Positions 30,895 through 41,309 are shown, counted from the first letter of the stretch. The stretch is 64,000 nucleotides of DNA from Chlorobium ferrooxidans DSM 13031 (GCF_000168715.1 NZ_AASE01000003.1:95751-159750), one strand, 5' to 3'. Numbers and translations: made by a program. The notes: generated from the letters alone by a model not told the origin.

Positions 30895-31548
30895 TTACTT
30901 GATTAACAGGAGATAGACCGGAACAAGGCTGTATCCTGCTGCAATGCATACCGAGTAGATCGTGCTTGCAAGCTTGACTGTTCCCATATAGTGGCTGTGG
31001 TTCCATCCAAGGGTCTGAAATGCCGACTGGATTGCATGATTGAGATGGATGCCGAGAGAAACAAAACCGGCAATATAGATCAGGGAGTACCAGGGCGATG
31101 AGAAGAGCAGCAGTGCGCGATGATAGAAGTCGTGCCGTTCGATGCCGGGAGGCGGGGCGACAAGACCTGTCTTGATAAAGTAGAAATCTATAAAGTGAAG
31201 AAGCAGGAAGATGAGTACAATAATGCCGGTGTGGAACATGTACTTTGAAAAAAAGGAGGTGTCCGAAGCGTTGGCACACTCATAGCGGGTCGCGCGTGCA
31301 GCGCGGTTCTGGCCGGAGACCAGCATCCCGAAGAAGATGTGAAGCAGAAAGCCTGCAAAAAGAACAATTTCAAATACCTTTATGATCGGATTGGTAGCCA
31401 TAAAGGTTGCCGCTTCAGTAAACGCAGCGCCTCCATCGGATTTCAGCAGCAAAAGATTGATACCGAGATGCACGAGGAGGAAGGTAACCAGAAAAAGCCC
31501 CGCAAGCGCCATAAGCACTTTTCTGGTAATCGAAGAGTACATGAGCAT
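30895..31548 (-). CDS. sdhC: Succinate dehydrogenase/fumarate reductase cytochrome b subunit
   Basis: A 217-aa membrane anchor with five predicted transmembrane helices, the single-subunit b-type arrangement of Bacteroidota and Bacillus. Several His residues in helices (for example in LLVHLGINLLL and LLHFIDFYF) could bind two hemes and link to menaquinone. It is the first gene of sdhCAB. The assignment rests on position and topology as well as sequence. Confidence 0.9.
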   Translation of the reverse strand: MLMYSSITRKVLMALAGLFLVTFLLVHLGINLLLLKSDGGAAFTEAATFMATNPIIKVFEIVLFAGFLLHIFFGMLVSGQNRAARATRYECANASDTSFFSKYMFHTGIIVLIFLLLHFIDFYFIKTGLVAPPPGIERHDFYHRALLLFSSPWYSLIYIAGFVSLGIHLNHAIQSAFQTLGWNHSHYMGTVKLASTIYSVCIAAGYSLVPVYLLLIK

Positions 31549-31672
31549 AGTAGTGGTACGAATTACGAACCGTAGTTATTGCGATGATAAAGAACAGTGG
31601 ATTAAATCCTGTGTACTCAAAGGTAACGCCCTCTCAATTAACTTCCAATAAAATAATCTTTGCTGACCCCTT

Positions 31673-32311
31673 TTATCCAACAAGGGCAACCGCACGGATC
31701 GGCGAAGCCTCAGCTCCGGCTATTTTCAGCGGAAAAGCGCAAAAAGTGAAGGGAGAATCGGGAAGTGACGACAGTGCAGTCAGATTCTCGATGAGCACAA
31801 TCCCTTTCCCGAGCAGTTTTCTGTGAACAGGGAGATCAACTGCGTCCGGAAGATCCACAGAGATCATATCCACCCCGATCCCCTTCAGTTCAAAACCCGT
31901 GAGCCAGTGTGCGGCTTCAACCGAGAACACCGGATATCCTCTGAAATAATCCGGCCAGCCCCAGTAGTCGCTCCATCCGGAGCAGAGCAGAAGAAAGTCA
32001 CACGAACCAATCAATGCAGAGAACGGCTTGAGCAGCTCTTTGCTGATCACCCCTCCGGCGGCATCGCGAACATCCATGACAACACCTTTTCCTGTGAATT
32101 GTTCAACACTGAAAACATCGGGAAATGAACGATCAGGAAAAATATGGGCGGGGAGGTCGATATGGGTGCCGGTATGCGAGGAGAGTGTGATGAGCTGCTC
32201 GGCAAAGCCCTCTTTATCAAGCGTTGCAAGCGGCTGAAATTCCGGTTCGGGCGTCCCCGGATAGACCGGCATTCCGGGCTCTATGGTATGCGTGAGATCA
32301 ATAACCCGCAT
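31673..32311 (-). CDS. Cyclase family protein (kynurenine-formamidase-like)
   Basis: Metal-dependent hydrolase of the cyclase superfamily. The signature HTGTHIDLPAHIF near residue 46 supplies the zinc or manganese ligands. The protein starts VIDLTHTIEPGMPVYPG, as KynB-type formamidases do, and has 212 aa. No tryptophan-degradation gene is near, so formamidase activity is only one possibility. Confidence 0.85.
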   Translation of the reverse strand: MRVIDLTHTIEPGMPVYPGTPEPEFQPLATLDKEGFAEQLITLSSHTGTHIDLPAHIFPDRSFPDVFSVEQFTGKGVVMDVRDAAGGVISKELLKPFSALIGSCDFLLLCSGWSDYWGWPDYFRGYPVFSVEAAHWLTGFELKGIGVDMISVDLPDAVDLPVHRKLLGKGIVLIENLTALSSLPDSPFTFCAFPLKIAGAEASPIRAVALVG

Positions 32312-32364
32312 AATGCCGATCTTTTTTCATAGCAAACACGTTGCTGAACATTAGGGTACCTCTG

Positions 32365-32988
32365 TTAGTAGAGCCATGAAACCCCTGCTATAATGGCGTT
32401 GGAGTTTATGCCCATGTTCGAGCGGTCAACAAGTCCTGCGTGGGAGATGTGACGCCAGCGGTAGCCGCCAAAAACCGCCGTTTTGTCCGATATCCGGTAT
32501 TGAAGGCCTGAACCGAAATGATCAAGAAAGTTAAACCCGGCTTTGCCCTGCTCTATCGAATCAACACTTAAAAACATGGGCGCAAAGCTTGCTTCAAAAA
32601 AAAGATCCACCGGAGAGGCGAGTTTGCGGAAATAGCGCAGACCGATACCACAACCGGCTTCAACACCATCCTGCGGACCGGAAATCAGATTCACCTGCGG
32701 CTCAAGTGCCAGTTGCAGGGTGCTCTTTGCGCCCTCAATACCCAGCAATCGGTTCATATTGAATCCAACCCGTGCAATGAGCGGATACACGGTCATGTTA
32801 TCCGCTTTTCTGTTCAGCGAACCCCACACATACCCTGAAGCGAACCCAAGTTCGTTGAGCACAACCGCCGGGTTTTTCCCGGTTTCCGGTGAGCTGTCAG
32901 GAGCACTCGCCTTCAGCGGCAGAGCGTGAAACAGCATTGAAAAGAGCAGGAGAAGGGTGGAAACCGCTCTGCGGATAAACGTATTCAT
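32365..32988 (-). CDS. PagL-like lipid A 3-O-deacylase / acyloxyacyl hydrolase family outer-membrane protein
   Basis: A 207-aa exported protein with a signal peptide ending near residue 28 (ALPLKA). The rest is a run of alternating beta strands of an 8-stranded barrel and ends in an aromatic residue. The C-terminal motif GYRWRHISHAG carries the His-x-Ser pair of the PagL active site, followed by a GINSN segment. It would trim acyl chains from lipid A in the outer membrane. Family assignment is by motif, so moderately sure. Confidence 0.72.
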   Translation of the reverse strand: MNTFIRRAVSTLLLLFSMLFHALPLKASAPDSSPETGKNPAVVLNELGFASGYVWGSLNRKADNMTVYPLIARVGFNMNRLLGIEGAKSTLQLALEPQVNLISGPQDGVEAGCGIGLRYFRKLASPVDLFFEASFAPMFLSVDSIEQGKAGFNFLDHFGSGLQYRISDKTAVFGGYRWRHISHAGLVDRSNMGINSNAIIAGVSWLY

Positions 32989-33101
32989 TTCTGTTGTGTT
33001 TTGGGTGCAAGAGAATAAAGATCACTTCGTTCAGGAATATAAAACCGTAACCTGCATTCGTCAACTTGACGCGCATGAATCGCAAAGAGCCTTTCAAAAG
33101 C

Positions 33102-33875
33102 TTACTCCTTTCGACCGGTTCTGCCTGCGACATACGTCATGATAGTCCGAACCGCTTTATCCCGTTCACAATCACAGAAAATCTGGTGTCCGGAACGCTC
33201 AAACCAGACAATTGAGCGCTCAACAGAAGCCGTCGATACCCGGTTGCAGAGCATGGTTGCGCTCTGGGGAAGCACGGTTGCCTCCTTTCGGTTATGCAGA
33301 ATCATGAAAGGCACATTGACCCGATCCAGCAGTGACTCGGTTCTCTCGATCAGCTCAAACAGGGAGAGAATGGCTTCGGTCGGAACCCAGGCGTAATGGG
33401 GAGCCTGGCACCGGGGCCGCAGCTCCTGCAAATCACTTTTCAGATCCCACTTTTTGATAATCATGCTGACCAACGGGGCCGCAAAATGGAGTGGCCTGCC
33501 CGGTGCAAACAGAGAGACAAGCCTGAGTGCCGGTGTTGCAAGGATAAGAGAATCAACCTGTTTCGGGTAGCGTACGGCAAGAGTAAGGGCAAGCAGTGCA
33601 CCCATACTGTGCCCGATCACGATAACCCGCTCCACCTCCAGCGAGAAATCCCGAAACGCCAGCTCTGCATCCTTAAGCCAAGCCTCCCATCCTACTCCAT
33701 GAAGTGCGTCGGGTGAAGGGGCACCATGACCGGCAAGCAACGGTATGGAGACAGGAATGCCCATCTCCTGCAAGGGCTTGCGCAACGCCTCCACACTCTC
33801 AAGCGTTGCGGTAAAACCATGTATGATTAAAACGCCGAAAGGACTGCGGGCCTCAGGTTCTGCAACCATGTTCAC
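33102..33875 (-). CDS. Alpha/beta hydrolase (carboxylesterase / monoacylglycerol lipase type)
   Basis: A 257-aa serine hydrolase. The oxyanion segment VLIIHGFTATLES lies near residue 16, the nucleophile elbow GHSMGALLAL near 88, and the catalytic His in ERSGHQIFCDCERD near the C-terminus, where the acidic residue precedes a typical turn. Esterases of this EstD/Est30-like group act on short acyl esters; the substrate is unknown. It is divergent from rlpA. Confidence 0.87.
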   Translation of the reverse strand: MNMVAEPEARSPFGVLIIHGFTATLESVEALRKPLQEMGIPVSIPLLAGHGAPSPDALHGVGWEAWLKDAELAFRDFSLEVERVIVIGHSMGALLALTLAVRYPKQVDSLILATPALRLVSLFAPGRPLHFAAPLVSMIIKKWDLKSDLQELRPRCQAPHYAWVPTEAILSLFELIERTESLLDRVNVPFMILHNRKEATVLPQSATMLCNRVSTASVERSIVWFERSGHQIFCDCERDKAVRTIMTYVAGRTGRKE

Positions 33876-34011
33876 ACGGGGTAAATTCTATCTTTCCAAC
33901 AGCAAAACCCTCAAGGCTCAATACCGGAAAGTTAAAAATAGTGTTAATAGAGGAAGAATAAGCGTAAATTGACATTTATTAAAATAAAAAGGCACCCAAA
34001 AGCTTACATCC

Positions 34012-34518
34012 ATGTACGATTCGATGCGCAAATTATTTCTGGCCGGATGCCTGCTGCTGCCTCTGGCACTCAGTTCATGTACCTCTTCCCGATCCTCATA
34101 TATAGGCGGAATTTCACCAGAAGAGGCCTACCGGACAGGAAAACTGAAAAACACCCCCTACGTCATCAACGGCAAGGTCTATGTGCCAATGAGCTATGAA
34201 GAGGCTAATTCCTATGAGGAGACTGGTTTGGCATCATGGTATGGTCATGAAACCCTGAGGCAGCATAATGGACAGCCAACCGCATACGGCGAAATATTTG
34301 ACCCGTCAAAACCAAGTGCCGCACATAAATATCTTCCCCTGCCTGCCCTGGTAAAGGTAACCAACCTTGAAACCAATGCTTCTATTGTAGTCAGGGTCAA
34401 CGACCGGGGACCCTTTGTCGATAACCGGATTATCGATCTGAGTGCCGAAGCGGCCAAAAGGCTCGGTTTTTATGACAAGGGTACCGCAAAAGTAAAAATC
34501 GAGGTTGTCAACCGGTAA
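34012..34518 (+). CDS. rlpA: RlpA-like septal/peptidoglycan-associated lipoprotein
   Basis: RlpA proteins are double-psi beta-barrel lipoproteins, some with lytic transglycosylase activity on denuded glycan. The lipobox LSSC puts the lipidated Cys at residue 23. The barrel spans about 70-165, with ASWYGHE, the GEIFDP segment and VRVNDRGPFVDNRIIDLS carrying the catalytic Asp. No SPOR domain follows, so this is the short form. ATG 34024 (MRKLFLAG) is an alternative start. Confidence 0.9.
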   Translation: MYDSMRKLFLAGCLLLPLALSSCTSSRSSYIGGISPEEAYRTGKLKNTPYVINGKVYVPMSYEEANSYEETGLASWYGHETLRQHNGQPTAYGEIFDPSKPSAAHKYLPLPALVKVTNLETNASIVVRVNDRGPFVDNRIIDLSAEAAKRLGFYDKGTAKVKIEVVNR

Positions 34519-34691
34519 ACTGCTGTCAATGAAAACGTTACGTTCAAGGTAACGCAACAAAGCACTGGATTTTCCGGCAAAGGGCCCATCAGAGCCTCAC
34601 CCGAAAATGAACACTAACGGCTTGTTTGTCATGGCAATGTCTGACATTTCATATACATTACGGTATAGAACTGATCAAAACCACATTTTTC

Positions 34692-34973
34692 ATGGCTACA
34701 CAAACAACAAAAACCGCAAAACTGGACATTCGCCTGTCAATGGCAACCAAGGATACGTTGAGCCGTGCAGCAACTGCCGCTCACAGCTCCTTAAGCCAAT
34801 TCGTGCTGGAGAGTGCCCTGTCCCGAGCAGAAGAGATGCTTGTTGATCGCCGTTCATTTAATCTGGATGCAGAACAATGGGCGTTATTTATGGAAGCGCT
34901 CGACGCACCTGACCGTACGCTGCCAAGGGTCAACAAACTTTTCAAGCAACAAAGTGTTTTTGAGAACGAGTAA
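34692..34973 (+). CDS. DUF1778 (TacA-like) antitoxin
   Basis: A 93-aa ribbon-helix-helix antitoxin: KTAKLDIRLSMATKDTLSRA followed by SLSQFVLESALSRAEE is the DUF1778 pattern. ATG 34692 is the family-like start; the frame is open 22 codons upstream. Its TAA shares one base with the ATG of the following GNAT toxin (TAATG), so translation is coupled. Confidence 0.88.
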   Translation: MATQTTKTAKLDIRLSMATKDTLSRAATAAHSSLSQFVLESALSRAEEMLVDRRSFNLDAEQWALFMEALDAPDRTLPRVNKLFKQQSVFENE

Positions 34974-35491
34974 TGCCGCCCAAAACAGGCTTCTCTGTTG
35001 AAAAGCTGACAAGCGCTCATGCCGTAGAAGATTTTGAGTGCGGCAGCAAAGAACTCGACAGGTTTCTTGCCCGATATGCGCTTGTCAATCAACGGGCTGA
35101 TTCTTCAGCAACCTATGTCGGATTGTCAGACAAGTCGATAATTGGCTTCTATACACTTACCGTCGGTAAGGTAAATTACGATGATGCCCCGGATCGTCTG
35201 ACAAAGGGCCTTGCACACTACCCCATACCGATCATGCTCCTTGCACGTTTGGCTGTGAGCAAAAACCGGCAAAATCAGGGGATTGGTTCCGGGCTGTTGA
35301 AAGATGCTATGCGCCGAACTATACAGGCCGCCGATATAGTGGGGATCCGGGCCATCGCTGCCCATGCAAAAGACGACCAGGCCCGGCAATTTTACGAACA
35401 TTTCGATTTTATCTCTTCACCGACCGACCCCTATCACCTGCTCCTTCTGCTCAAGGATGTTCGCAGTGCAATAGTCCGAATTCACCCCTGA
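34973..35491 (+). CDS. GNAT acetyltransferase toxin (TacT-like)
   Basis: A 172-aa GCN5-type N-acetyltransferase. Toxins of this family acetylate the amino group of aminoacyl-tRNA and stop translation. The start FSVEKLTSAHAVEDFECGSKELDRFL is diagnostic; motif A is LARLAVSKNRQNQGIGSGLL with the Q-x-x-G-x-G acetyl-CoA loop, and QFYEHFDF near the C-terminus carries the usual Tyr. Together with the DUF1778 gene it forms an apparently intact module. Confidence 0.9.
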   Translation: MPPKTGFSVEKLTSAHAVEDFECGSKELDRFLARYALVNQRADSSATYVGLSDKSIIGFYTLTVGKVNYDDAPDRLTKGLAHYPIPIMLLARLAVSKNRQNQGIGSGLLKDAMRRTIQAADIVGIRAIAAHAKDDQARQFYEHFDFISSPTDPYHLLLLLKDVRSAIVRIHP

Positions 35492-35644
35492 CACCCGGTT
35501 AAAAATCAGGGTTCCTGTTTTTTCAAAGAACCCATGTCAGAGTTAAACAAAAGCTGTTGTGTGAAAAAGACAAGGCAATTTTAATATTCAAGAGCTAAGA
35601 CTCACTTTGGCACCGCTGAAATGATCGCGCGGGTTGAGTAGAGG

Positions 35645-36233
35645 GCGGACGGGGCTCCGTCCGCGCAGAGAGAATAGATTTGTTGCGGTGTCCTACAAGG
35701 TCTGCTCAATGGAGCTGGCGGTTACGGCCATAACAGCACGTGCCCAGGCAAATTTTGCCTTGATGACATCAAAATCTGCGCCCGAGGTCTCTATGCTCGC
35801 CGTGCCCTTGATCAGAAAGCCTGCTCCGGGGCCCATATTTCCTGCAACCTTGCGGCTGCCGAGTGTAATCAGCACCTGATTGTTAAAAGCAATGTTCGCT
35901 TCCGTAAGCTGCATATAGCCCACAGGAATCAGGATGCGCTCCGCATCGGTAATTCGCACATAACTGTTCCAGGTATTGACCATGTGAGGTCCATTCTGCC
36001 CCAGTGTTGCAATCGCAACCACTCCGTCATGCTTTAATATTTCCGTTAATTTCTCAGGAATCATCACTTTCCCCCCGTTGTGCTGCATGAAAAAATCTCA
36101 ATCCTGCTGACTCAGCTCCATCATGTTAAAGCTTTTACCGGAGAGTGCCAACCGAAGAAATCTCTCCAATTGCACCGGAATAAATCTCTTCTTTCGTGTG
36201 GTTTCGAGTATTTCGCGGTTAAAACTCTTCCAC
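35645..36233. repeat. Large direct repeat, copy 1 (contains a split-barrel flavoprotein gene)
   Basis: Matches 43673-44257 along its whole length at about 8.03 kb distance, same orientation, with only scattered substitutions and a few small indels. It includes the whole coding gene plus about 50 bp after its stop and 170 bp before its start. The two copies enclose the TetR-RND operon and a MazEF pair. Confidence 0.93.
35693..36064 (-). CDS. Pyridoxamine-5'-phosphate-oxidase-like FMN-binding split-barrel protein, copy 1
   Basis: A 123-aa single-domain flavin split-barrel protein from ATG 36064, which has GGGGGG 8-13 bases upstream; an in-frame ATG at 36088 adds eight residues. Marks of the fold are VVAIATLGQNGPHMVNTWNSYVR (in two parts) and ILIPVGYMQLTEANI. 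It probably binds FMN or F420-like cofactor and reduces or shelters a small molecule. A nearly identical protein is encoded at 43721-44092. Confidence 0.85.
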   Translation of the reverse strand: MIPEKLTEILKHDGVVAIATLGQNGPHMVNTWNSYVRITDAERILIPVGYMQLTEANIAFNNQVLITLGSRKVAGNMGPGAGFLIKGTASIETSGADFDVIKAKFAWARAVMAVTASSIEQTL

Positions 36234-36316
36234 GCACATGTTTGCTATGGTAAAGCTCCGGCGCTTGCAAAACAACGTCACCAACTCTCTTCCTCTATAA
36301 AAATCACCGAAAACAT

Positions 36317-36345
36317 TTGCATAAAAGAACGGTCGTTCTTAAATT
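36317..36345 (+). promoter_or_regulatory. Promoter with TetR operator palindrome
   Basis: AAGAACGGTCGTTCTT at 36325-36340 is a perfect palindrome (7-bp arms, 2-bp centre) ending 24 bp before the tetR start. It fills the spacer between TTGCAT (36317-36322) and TAAATT (36340-36345), 17 bases apart. A repressor bound here would block polymerase, so autoregulation of the whole operon is a strong inference. This site is absent from repeat copy 2. Confidence 0.75.
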
Positions 36346-36364
36346 CGGTCAAGGATAATACATT

Positions 36365-36952
36365 ATGTCAAGACCGAAAAAAGTCACCGACGCAGAAATA
36401 CTTGACGCAATCGAGAGGGTTGTTGTCAAGCATGGAGCATCCAACCTCTCTATCGATGCCGTGGCTCAGGAGGCAGGAATCAGCAAATCAAGGGTGGTCT
36501 ACGACTATAAATCCAAGACCGCGCTGCTCGAAGCTCTGATCGACCGGCAGTTTGAGCGCGATACGGCACGCATCCAGTCGCTGCTCGTCGAGTGCGCCGA
36601 CACTCCTCACCCCGAACTTTTCGCACGTATCAAAATGGCCGAGCGTGCCCTGGATGCTACGGAACGCGCTGTCGCCATGGCCATCACATCGTCCATGTCG
36701 AGCGAAGAGTCGCTCAGGCAGCGGATGCTGAAGTGGATAGAACGCGACTTGTCTGCCATGGACAGCGGAGCGAAGCCTGAAGCGGCCCGCATGGCCTTTT
36801 TCGCCTTTATCGGCTTCAATTGCAACGAGTGGTTCGGCCTTGTCCAGAGAAGCGACGAGGAGCGTCTGCCGTTCCTCGAACAGATCCGGAACATGTATAT
36901 CGGTTATCCTGAAAACCATCCGGCAACCACACAAAATTCACAAAAAGGATAA
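36365..36952 (+). CDS. TetR family transcriptional repressor of the RND operon
   Basis: A 195-aa regulator. The N-terminal HTH (about 9-55) includes LSIDAVAQEAGISKSRVVYDYKS; the C-terminal helical domain is of the TetR_C type that senses ligands. A perfect palindrome lies in the promoter just upstream, and the adaptor gene follows 10 bp downstream, so it most likely represses its own operon until a drug or metabolite is bound. Confidence 0.9.
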   Translation: MSRPKKVTDAEILDAIERVVVKHGASNLSIDAVAQEAGISKSRVVYDYKSKTALLEALIDRQFERDTARIQSLLVECADTPHPELFARIKMAERALDATERAVAMAITSSMSSEESLRQRMLKWIERDLSAMDSGAKPEAARMAFFAFIGFNCNEWFGLVQRSDEERLPFLEQIRNMYIGYPENHPATTQNSQKG

Positions 36953-36962
36953 GTTATCAATC

Positions 36963-38114
36963 ATGAAAAGGTCGTATATCATCGCCGGTTTGCTTGTCAC
37001 CCTGATTGCAGGCTGGTACCTGTGGCCGAAGGGATCGTCAGACCACCTGCAGGATTCGGGCATGAAACCGGAGGTCAGTGTTGTGACCATGAAACCCGAA
37101 CCTCTGGTATTGACAAAAGAGCTGCCGGGCCGTACCTCTGCATTCCGTATAGCCGAGATCCGTCCACAGGTGAGCGGTATTGTTACGAAGCGCTTCTTCG
37201 AGGAAGGAAGCCTTGTTAAACAGGGTCAGCAACTCTATCAGATTGACCCCGCGACCTTCAAGGCAGCCAGTAACAGTGCAAAAGCCAACCTCAGCAAAGC
37301 CGAGGCCAACGTAAAATCGGCCCAGGCCAAAGCCGGCCGGTACGAAGAGCTGGTCAAAATCGGTGCTGTAAGCAGGCAGGAGTTCGACGATGCGAAAGCG
37401 AGCCTTGCCCAGGCCAGGGCAGATGTCGCCATTGCCAGATCCGAAGTTTCCTCAGCAGGTATCAACCTCGACTACACCAGGGTCATGTCTCCGATTTCCG
37501 GGCGAATCGGCCAATCAAAGGTAACCGAGGGGGCTCTGGTCAATGCCAATCAGCAGAGCCCCCTTGCTGTGGTGCAGCAGCTCGACCGGATCTACGTGGA
37601 TGTTTCCCGGTCGAGCGCGGAGTTGATGCAACTTCGCCAGCGCCATCAGGGCCAGGCCGGCGATTCAGGTTCAGGGAGCGCTCCTGTCCAGCTTCTGGTG
37701 GATGGAAAACCCAAAGGAGAGCCCGGCACGTTGAAGTTCTCGGATGTTACGGTCAACCCGAGCACAGGTACCGTGCTGTTGAGAATATTGTTCAACAACC
37801 CCGGCCATGAAATCCTTCCCGGCATGTTCGTCCATGCACGTCTCGAAGAGTGGAGAGACGAGCGTGCCATCCTTGTGCCGCAAAAATCGGTCAGCAGAAA
37901 TGCGGACGGTTCGGTTTCGGTCTGGGTTGTGGGAGCGGACGGCAAAGCAAACCCGCGCCCGATAATCGTTACGGAGGTTGTCGGTGACAGGTGGCTCGTA
38001 AGCAGCGGACTGAAAGCTGGCGAGAAGGTCGTGTACGAAGGCATCATGAAAATCCAGCCCGGCATGGCGGTCAAAACCGTCGAAGCCGGACGGCCACCCG
38101 TACCGGCGAGATAA
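36963..38114 (+). CDS. RND efflux periplasmic adaptor (MexA/AcrA type)
   Basis: Membrane-fusion protein linking the inner-membrane pump to the outer-membrane channel. ATG 36963 gives 383 aa starting with a single membrane anchor (residues 5-21) and no lipobox Cys. The lipoyl halves (VSGIVTKRFFEEGSLVKQGQ and the SPISGRIGQSKVTEGALV stretch) flank a coiled-coil hairpin rich in Ala, Lys and Gln (about 100-165). A frame extension to 36840 overlaps tetR and is not real. Confidence 0.93.
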   Translation: MKRSYIIAGLLVTLIAGWYLWPKGSSDHLQDSGMKPEVSVVTMKPEPLVLTKELPGRTSAFRIAEIRPQVSGIVTKRFFEEGSLVKQGQQLYQIDPATFKAASNSAKANLSKAEANVKSAQAKAGRYEELVKIGAVSRQEFDDAKASLAQARADVAIARSEVSSAGINLDYTRVMSPISGRIGQSKVTEGALVNANQQSPLAVVQQLDRIYVDVSRSSAELMQLRQRHQGQAGDSGSGSAPVQLLVDGKPKGEPGTLKFSDVTVNPSTGTVLLRILFNNPGHEILPGMFVHARLEEWRDERAILVPQKSVSRNADGSVSVWVVGADGKANPRPIIVTEVVGDRWLVSSGLKAGEKVVYEGIMKIQPGMAVKTVEAGRPPVPAR

Positions 38115-38141
38115 TCCAATACATTTCAACGCACCAATACC

Positions 38142-41100
38142 ATGTCCGGATTTTTTATTGAGCGTCCAGTCTTTGCCTGGGTCATCTCCATCTGTATCAT
38201 GCTCGGCGGCATCATCGCCATCAATACCCTGCCGGTCGAGCAATATCCGCGCATCGCGGCACCGACCATCAACATCAGCGCCTCCTATCCCGGCGCATCT
38301 GCCGAAGCGGTTGAAAACAGCGTAACGCAGGTCATCGAACAGGCTCTCACCGGTATCGACCATCTCCGTTACTTCAGCGCAGGAAGCGATTCGAACGGCA
38401 ACGTCAGCATCACCGTGACCTTCGAACCCGAAGCCAACCCCGATATTGCCCAGGTGCAGGTACAGAACAAGTTGCAGTCGATCATGTCGAACCTGCCTCA
38501 ACAGGTACAGCAGCAGGGCATCAGGGTCACCAAGGGAGATACCGGGTTCCTGATGGTTGTAGGTGTCTATTCGGATGACTCCAGGGTCGATGAATATGCG
38601 ATGAACGATTTCATCAACTCGAAGCTCCTCGATCCGCTGAGCCGAGTACCCGGTGTCGGCAACATCCAGGTATTCGGGCAGCCCTATTCGATGCGTATCT
38701 GGCTTGATCCCCACCGCATGGCGAGCTTCAACCTCACCACCACCGAGGTACAGGCCGCTATTGCGGCACAGAATGCCGACGTCTCCGCCGGCCAGCTTGG
38801 AGGAACGCCGTCAGTTCCGGGCCAGCAGCTGAACGCCACCATTACAGCGCAGTCACGCCTGAAAAGCGTCAGTGATTTCGAAAAGATCATGCTTAAGGTC
38901 AATACCGACGGTTCGCAGGTACGCCTCAGGGATGTCGCCCGCGTCGAACTCGGCGTGCAGAACTACGATATGACCACGCGCTTCAACGGCAAACCGGCTG
39001 CCGGCATGGCCATCACCCTGGCGACCGGGGCAAACGCCCTGAACACCGCCAATCTGGTCAAAGCGAAAATGAGTTCCCTTAAGCCGCTGCTCCCGCCGGG
39101 CGTACAGATTGTCTTCCCGTTCGACACCTCGCCATTCGTCAAGACATCAATCGAAGGGGTTGTCCATACCCTGATTGAGGCGGTCATCCTCGTCTTCTTC
39201 GTCATGTTCCTGTTTCTCCAGAACTTCCGGGCAACGCTGGTCCCCACCATCGCGGTTCCTGTCGTACTGCTGGGTACCTTCGGGGTGATGTCGATCTTCG
39301 GCTTCTCCATCAACACCCTCAGCATGTTCGCCATGGTTCTGGCCATCGGATTGCTGGTCGATGATGCCATTGTTGTGGTCGAGAACGTCGAACGCATCAT
39401 GGAAGAGGAGCGACTCTCCCCGCTGGAGGCGACAAGAAAATCCATGAAGCAGATCTCCAGTGCGCTGATCGGCATCGCCCTTGTGCTCTCGGCCGTATTC
39501 GTGCCGATGGCCTTCTTCAAAGGCTCCACGGGAACAATCTACCGTCAGTTCTCGATCACCATCGTCTCGGCGATGCTGCTCTCGGTCCTGGTGGCGCTGA
39601 TCCTGACACCGGCACTCTGCGCCAGCCTCCTCAAGCCGGTCAGAGCGGATGGACATCTCTACGGCACTGGCCCCTCAGGGCGCTTTTTCGCCTGGTTCAA
39701 CGGTGTGTTCAACCGCAACAGAAAACGCTATGTAGACGGAGCCCGAGCCATGACGGGCAGTGTTAACCGCTCGCTGCTCGCCTTCATGCTGGTTCTGGTG
39801 CTGCTTGGCATCGTCCTCTTGCGCATCCCGACCTCGTTCCTGCCGGATGAAGATCAGGGGTTTCTCTTCGTTCAGCTTTCCACTCCATCCGGAGCAACCA
39901 AGGAGCGGACGCTCGAAAGCGTGAAAACGATGGAACGGTACCTCCTCAATCAGGAAAAAGAGAACATCGAAAGCGTCTTCAGCGTGACCGGTTTCAGTTT
40001 CGCTGGCCAGGGCCAGAACTCGGCCATGGGTTTTGTCCAGCTCAAGGATTGGTCCAAACGCAAGAATAAGGGGCAGGATGTTGCCTCCATCGCCGGAAGA
40101 ACCATGGGTGCCATGTCGAGCGTGAAGGATGCCATGATCTTTGCGTTTTACCCGCCCGCTGTCATGGAGCTTGGCAACGCTTCGGGTTTCGACCTTCAGC
40201 TTGTTGACCGGACAGGCAAGGGCCATGAGGCTCTTATGGCCGCCCGAAACCAACTGCTGGGAATGGCTTCGCAAAACTCCTCCCTGAGCAGCGTGCGTCC
40301 CAATGGCCTTGAAGATGTACCACAATTCAAGATCGATATCGACCACGAAAAGGCAAGCGCCTTTGGAGTATCAATCGCCGACATCAATTCAACACTGCAG
40401 ACCGCCTGGGGTTCGAGCTATGTGAACGATTTCGTGCATGAGGGCCGCATCAAGAAAGTGTTCATGCAGGGAGACGCACCATACCGCATGAACCCGGCGG
40501 ATGTTGACATCTGGCACGTCCGCAACTCGAATGGTGATATGGTGCCCTTCTCATCATTTTCCACCGGACGCTGGAGCTTTGGTTCGCCCAAACTCGAACG
40601 GTTCAACGGTATATCATCGGTCAATATCCAGGGATCACCGGCACCCGGCGTAAGCTCGGGAGATGCCATGGCCATCATGACGACACTGGCAGAAAAACTC
40701 CCGGAAGGTTTCGGTATCGAATGGACCGGCCTCTCCTACGAAGAACGTGCTGCCGGTCAGCAAACGCTGCTGCTCTACACACTCTCTTTGCTTTTCGTCT
40801 TTCTTTGCCTGGCCGCCCTTTACGAAAGCTGGAGCGTACCGATGGCCGTCATGCTGGTAGTCCCGCTCGGTGTTCTGGGCACCGTTCTGGCAACATTCCT
40901 CTCGGGTCTTTCAAACGACGTCTACTTCAAGGTCGGCCTGTTAACAACCGTTGGCCTGACGGCGAAAAATGCCATCCTTATCGTGGAGTTCGCCAAAACC
41001 CTCTACGAAAGCGGTATAAACCTGAAAGAGGCCGTTCTCTCTGCAGCAAGCCAGCGACTTCGACCGATCGTCATGACCTCAATGGCATTCATCCTTGGCG

Positions 41101-41309
41101 TCACACCACTCGCATTCTCATCCGGAGCAGGATCGGCAAGCCAGCACGCCATCGGCATCGGCGTAATCGGAGGAATGTTATCCGGAACACTGCTGACAAT
41201 CTTCTTTGTGCCACTCTTCTTCATTCTCGTGCAATCGCGGTTTGCCCGAAAAACGGTAACCGACACAGCAGAAAACCAAAACGACAAGGGATCGAATCAT
41301 GAACACTAA
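38142..41309 (+). CDS. RND multidrug efflux transporter (AcrB/MexB, HAE1 type)
   Basis: A 1055-aa proton-driven pump with 12 membrane helices and two large periplasmic loops. It begins [14 protein letters not shown], as HAE1 members do. The proton-relay aspartates lie in [15 protein letters not shown] (TM4) and the relay Lys in [18 protein letters not shown] (TM10). It lies 27 bp after the adaptor gene and overlaps the channel gene by 11 bp. Substrates cannot be predicted; HAE1 pumps export hydrophobic or amphiphilic compounds. Confidence 0.96.
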   Translation: MSGFFIERPVFAWVISICIMLGGIIAINTLPVEQYPRIAAPTINISASYPGASAEAVENSVTQVIEQALTGIDHLRYFSAGSDSNGNVSITVTFEPEANPDIAQVQVQNKLQSIMSNLPQQVQQQGIRVTKGDTGFLMVVGVYSDDSRVDEYAMNDFINSKLLDPLSRVPGVGNIQVFGQPYSMRIWLDPHRMASFNLTTTEVQAAIAAQNADVSAGQLGGTPSVPGQQLNATITAQSRLKSVSDFEKIMLKVNTDGSQVRLRDVARVELGVQNYDMTTRFNGKPAAGMAITLATGANALNTANLVKAKMSSLKPLLPPGVQIVFPFDTSPFVKTSIEGVVHTLIEAVILVFFVMFLFLQNFRATLVPTIAVPVVLLGTFGVMSIFGFSINTLSMFAMVLAIGLLVDDAIVVVENVERIMEEERLSPLEATRKSMKQISSALIGIALVLSAVFVPMAFFKGSTGTIYRQFSITIVSAMLLSVLVALILTPALCASLLKPVRADGHLYGTGPSGRFFAWFNGVFNRNRKRYVDGARAMTGSVNRSLLAFMLVLVLLGIVLLRIPTSFLPDEDQGFLFVQLSTPSGATKERTLESVKTMERYLLNQEKENIESVFSVTGFSFAGQGQNSAMGFVQLKDWSKRKNKGQDVASIAGRTMGAMSSVKDAMIFAFYPPAVMELGNASGFDLQLVDRTGKGHEALMAARNQLLGMASQNSSLSSVRPNGLEDVPQFKIDIDHEKASAFGVSIADINSTLQTAWGSSYVNDFVHEGRIKKVFMQGDAPYRMNPADVDIWHVRNSNGDMVPFSSFSTGRWSFGSPKLERFNGISSVNIQGSPAPGVSSGDAMAIMTTLAEKLPEGFGIEWTGLSYEERAAGQQTLLLYTLSLLFVFLCLAALYESWSVPMAVMLVVPLGVLGTVLATFLSGLSNDVYFKVGLLTTVGLTAKNAILIVEFAKTLYESGINLKEAVLSAASQRLRPIVMTSMAFILGVTPLAFSSGAGSASQHAIGIGVIGGMLSGTLLTIFFVPLFFILVQSRFARKTVTDTAENQNDKGSNHEH

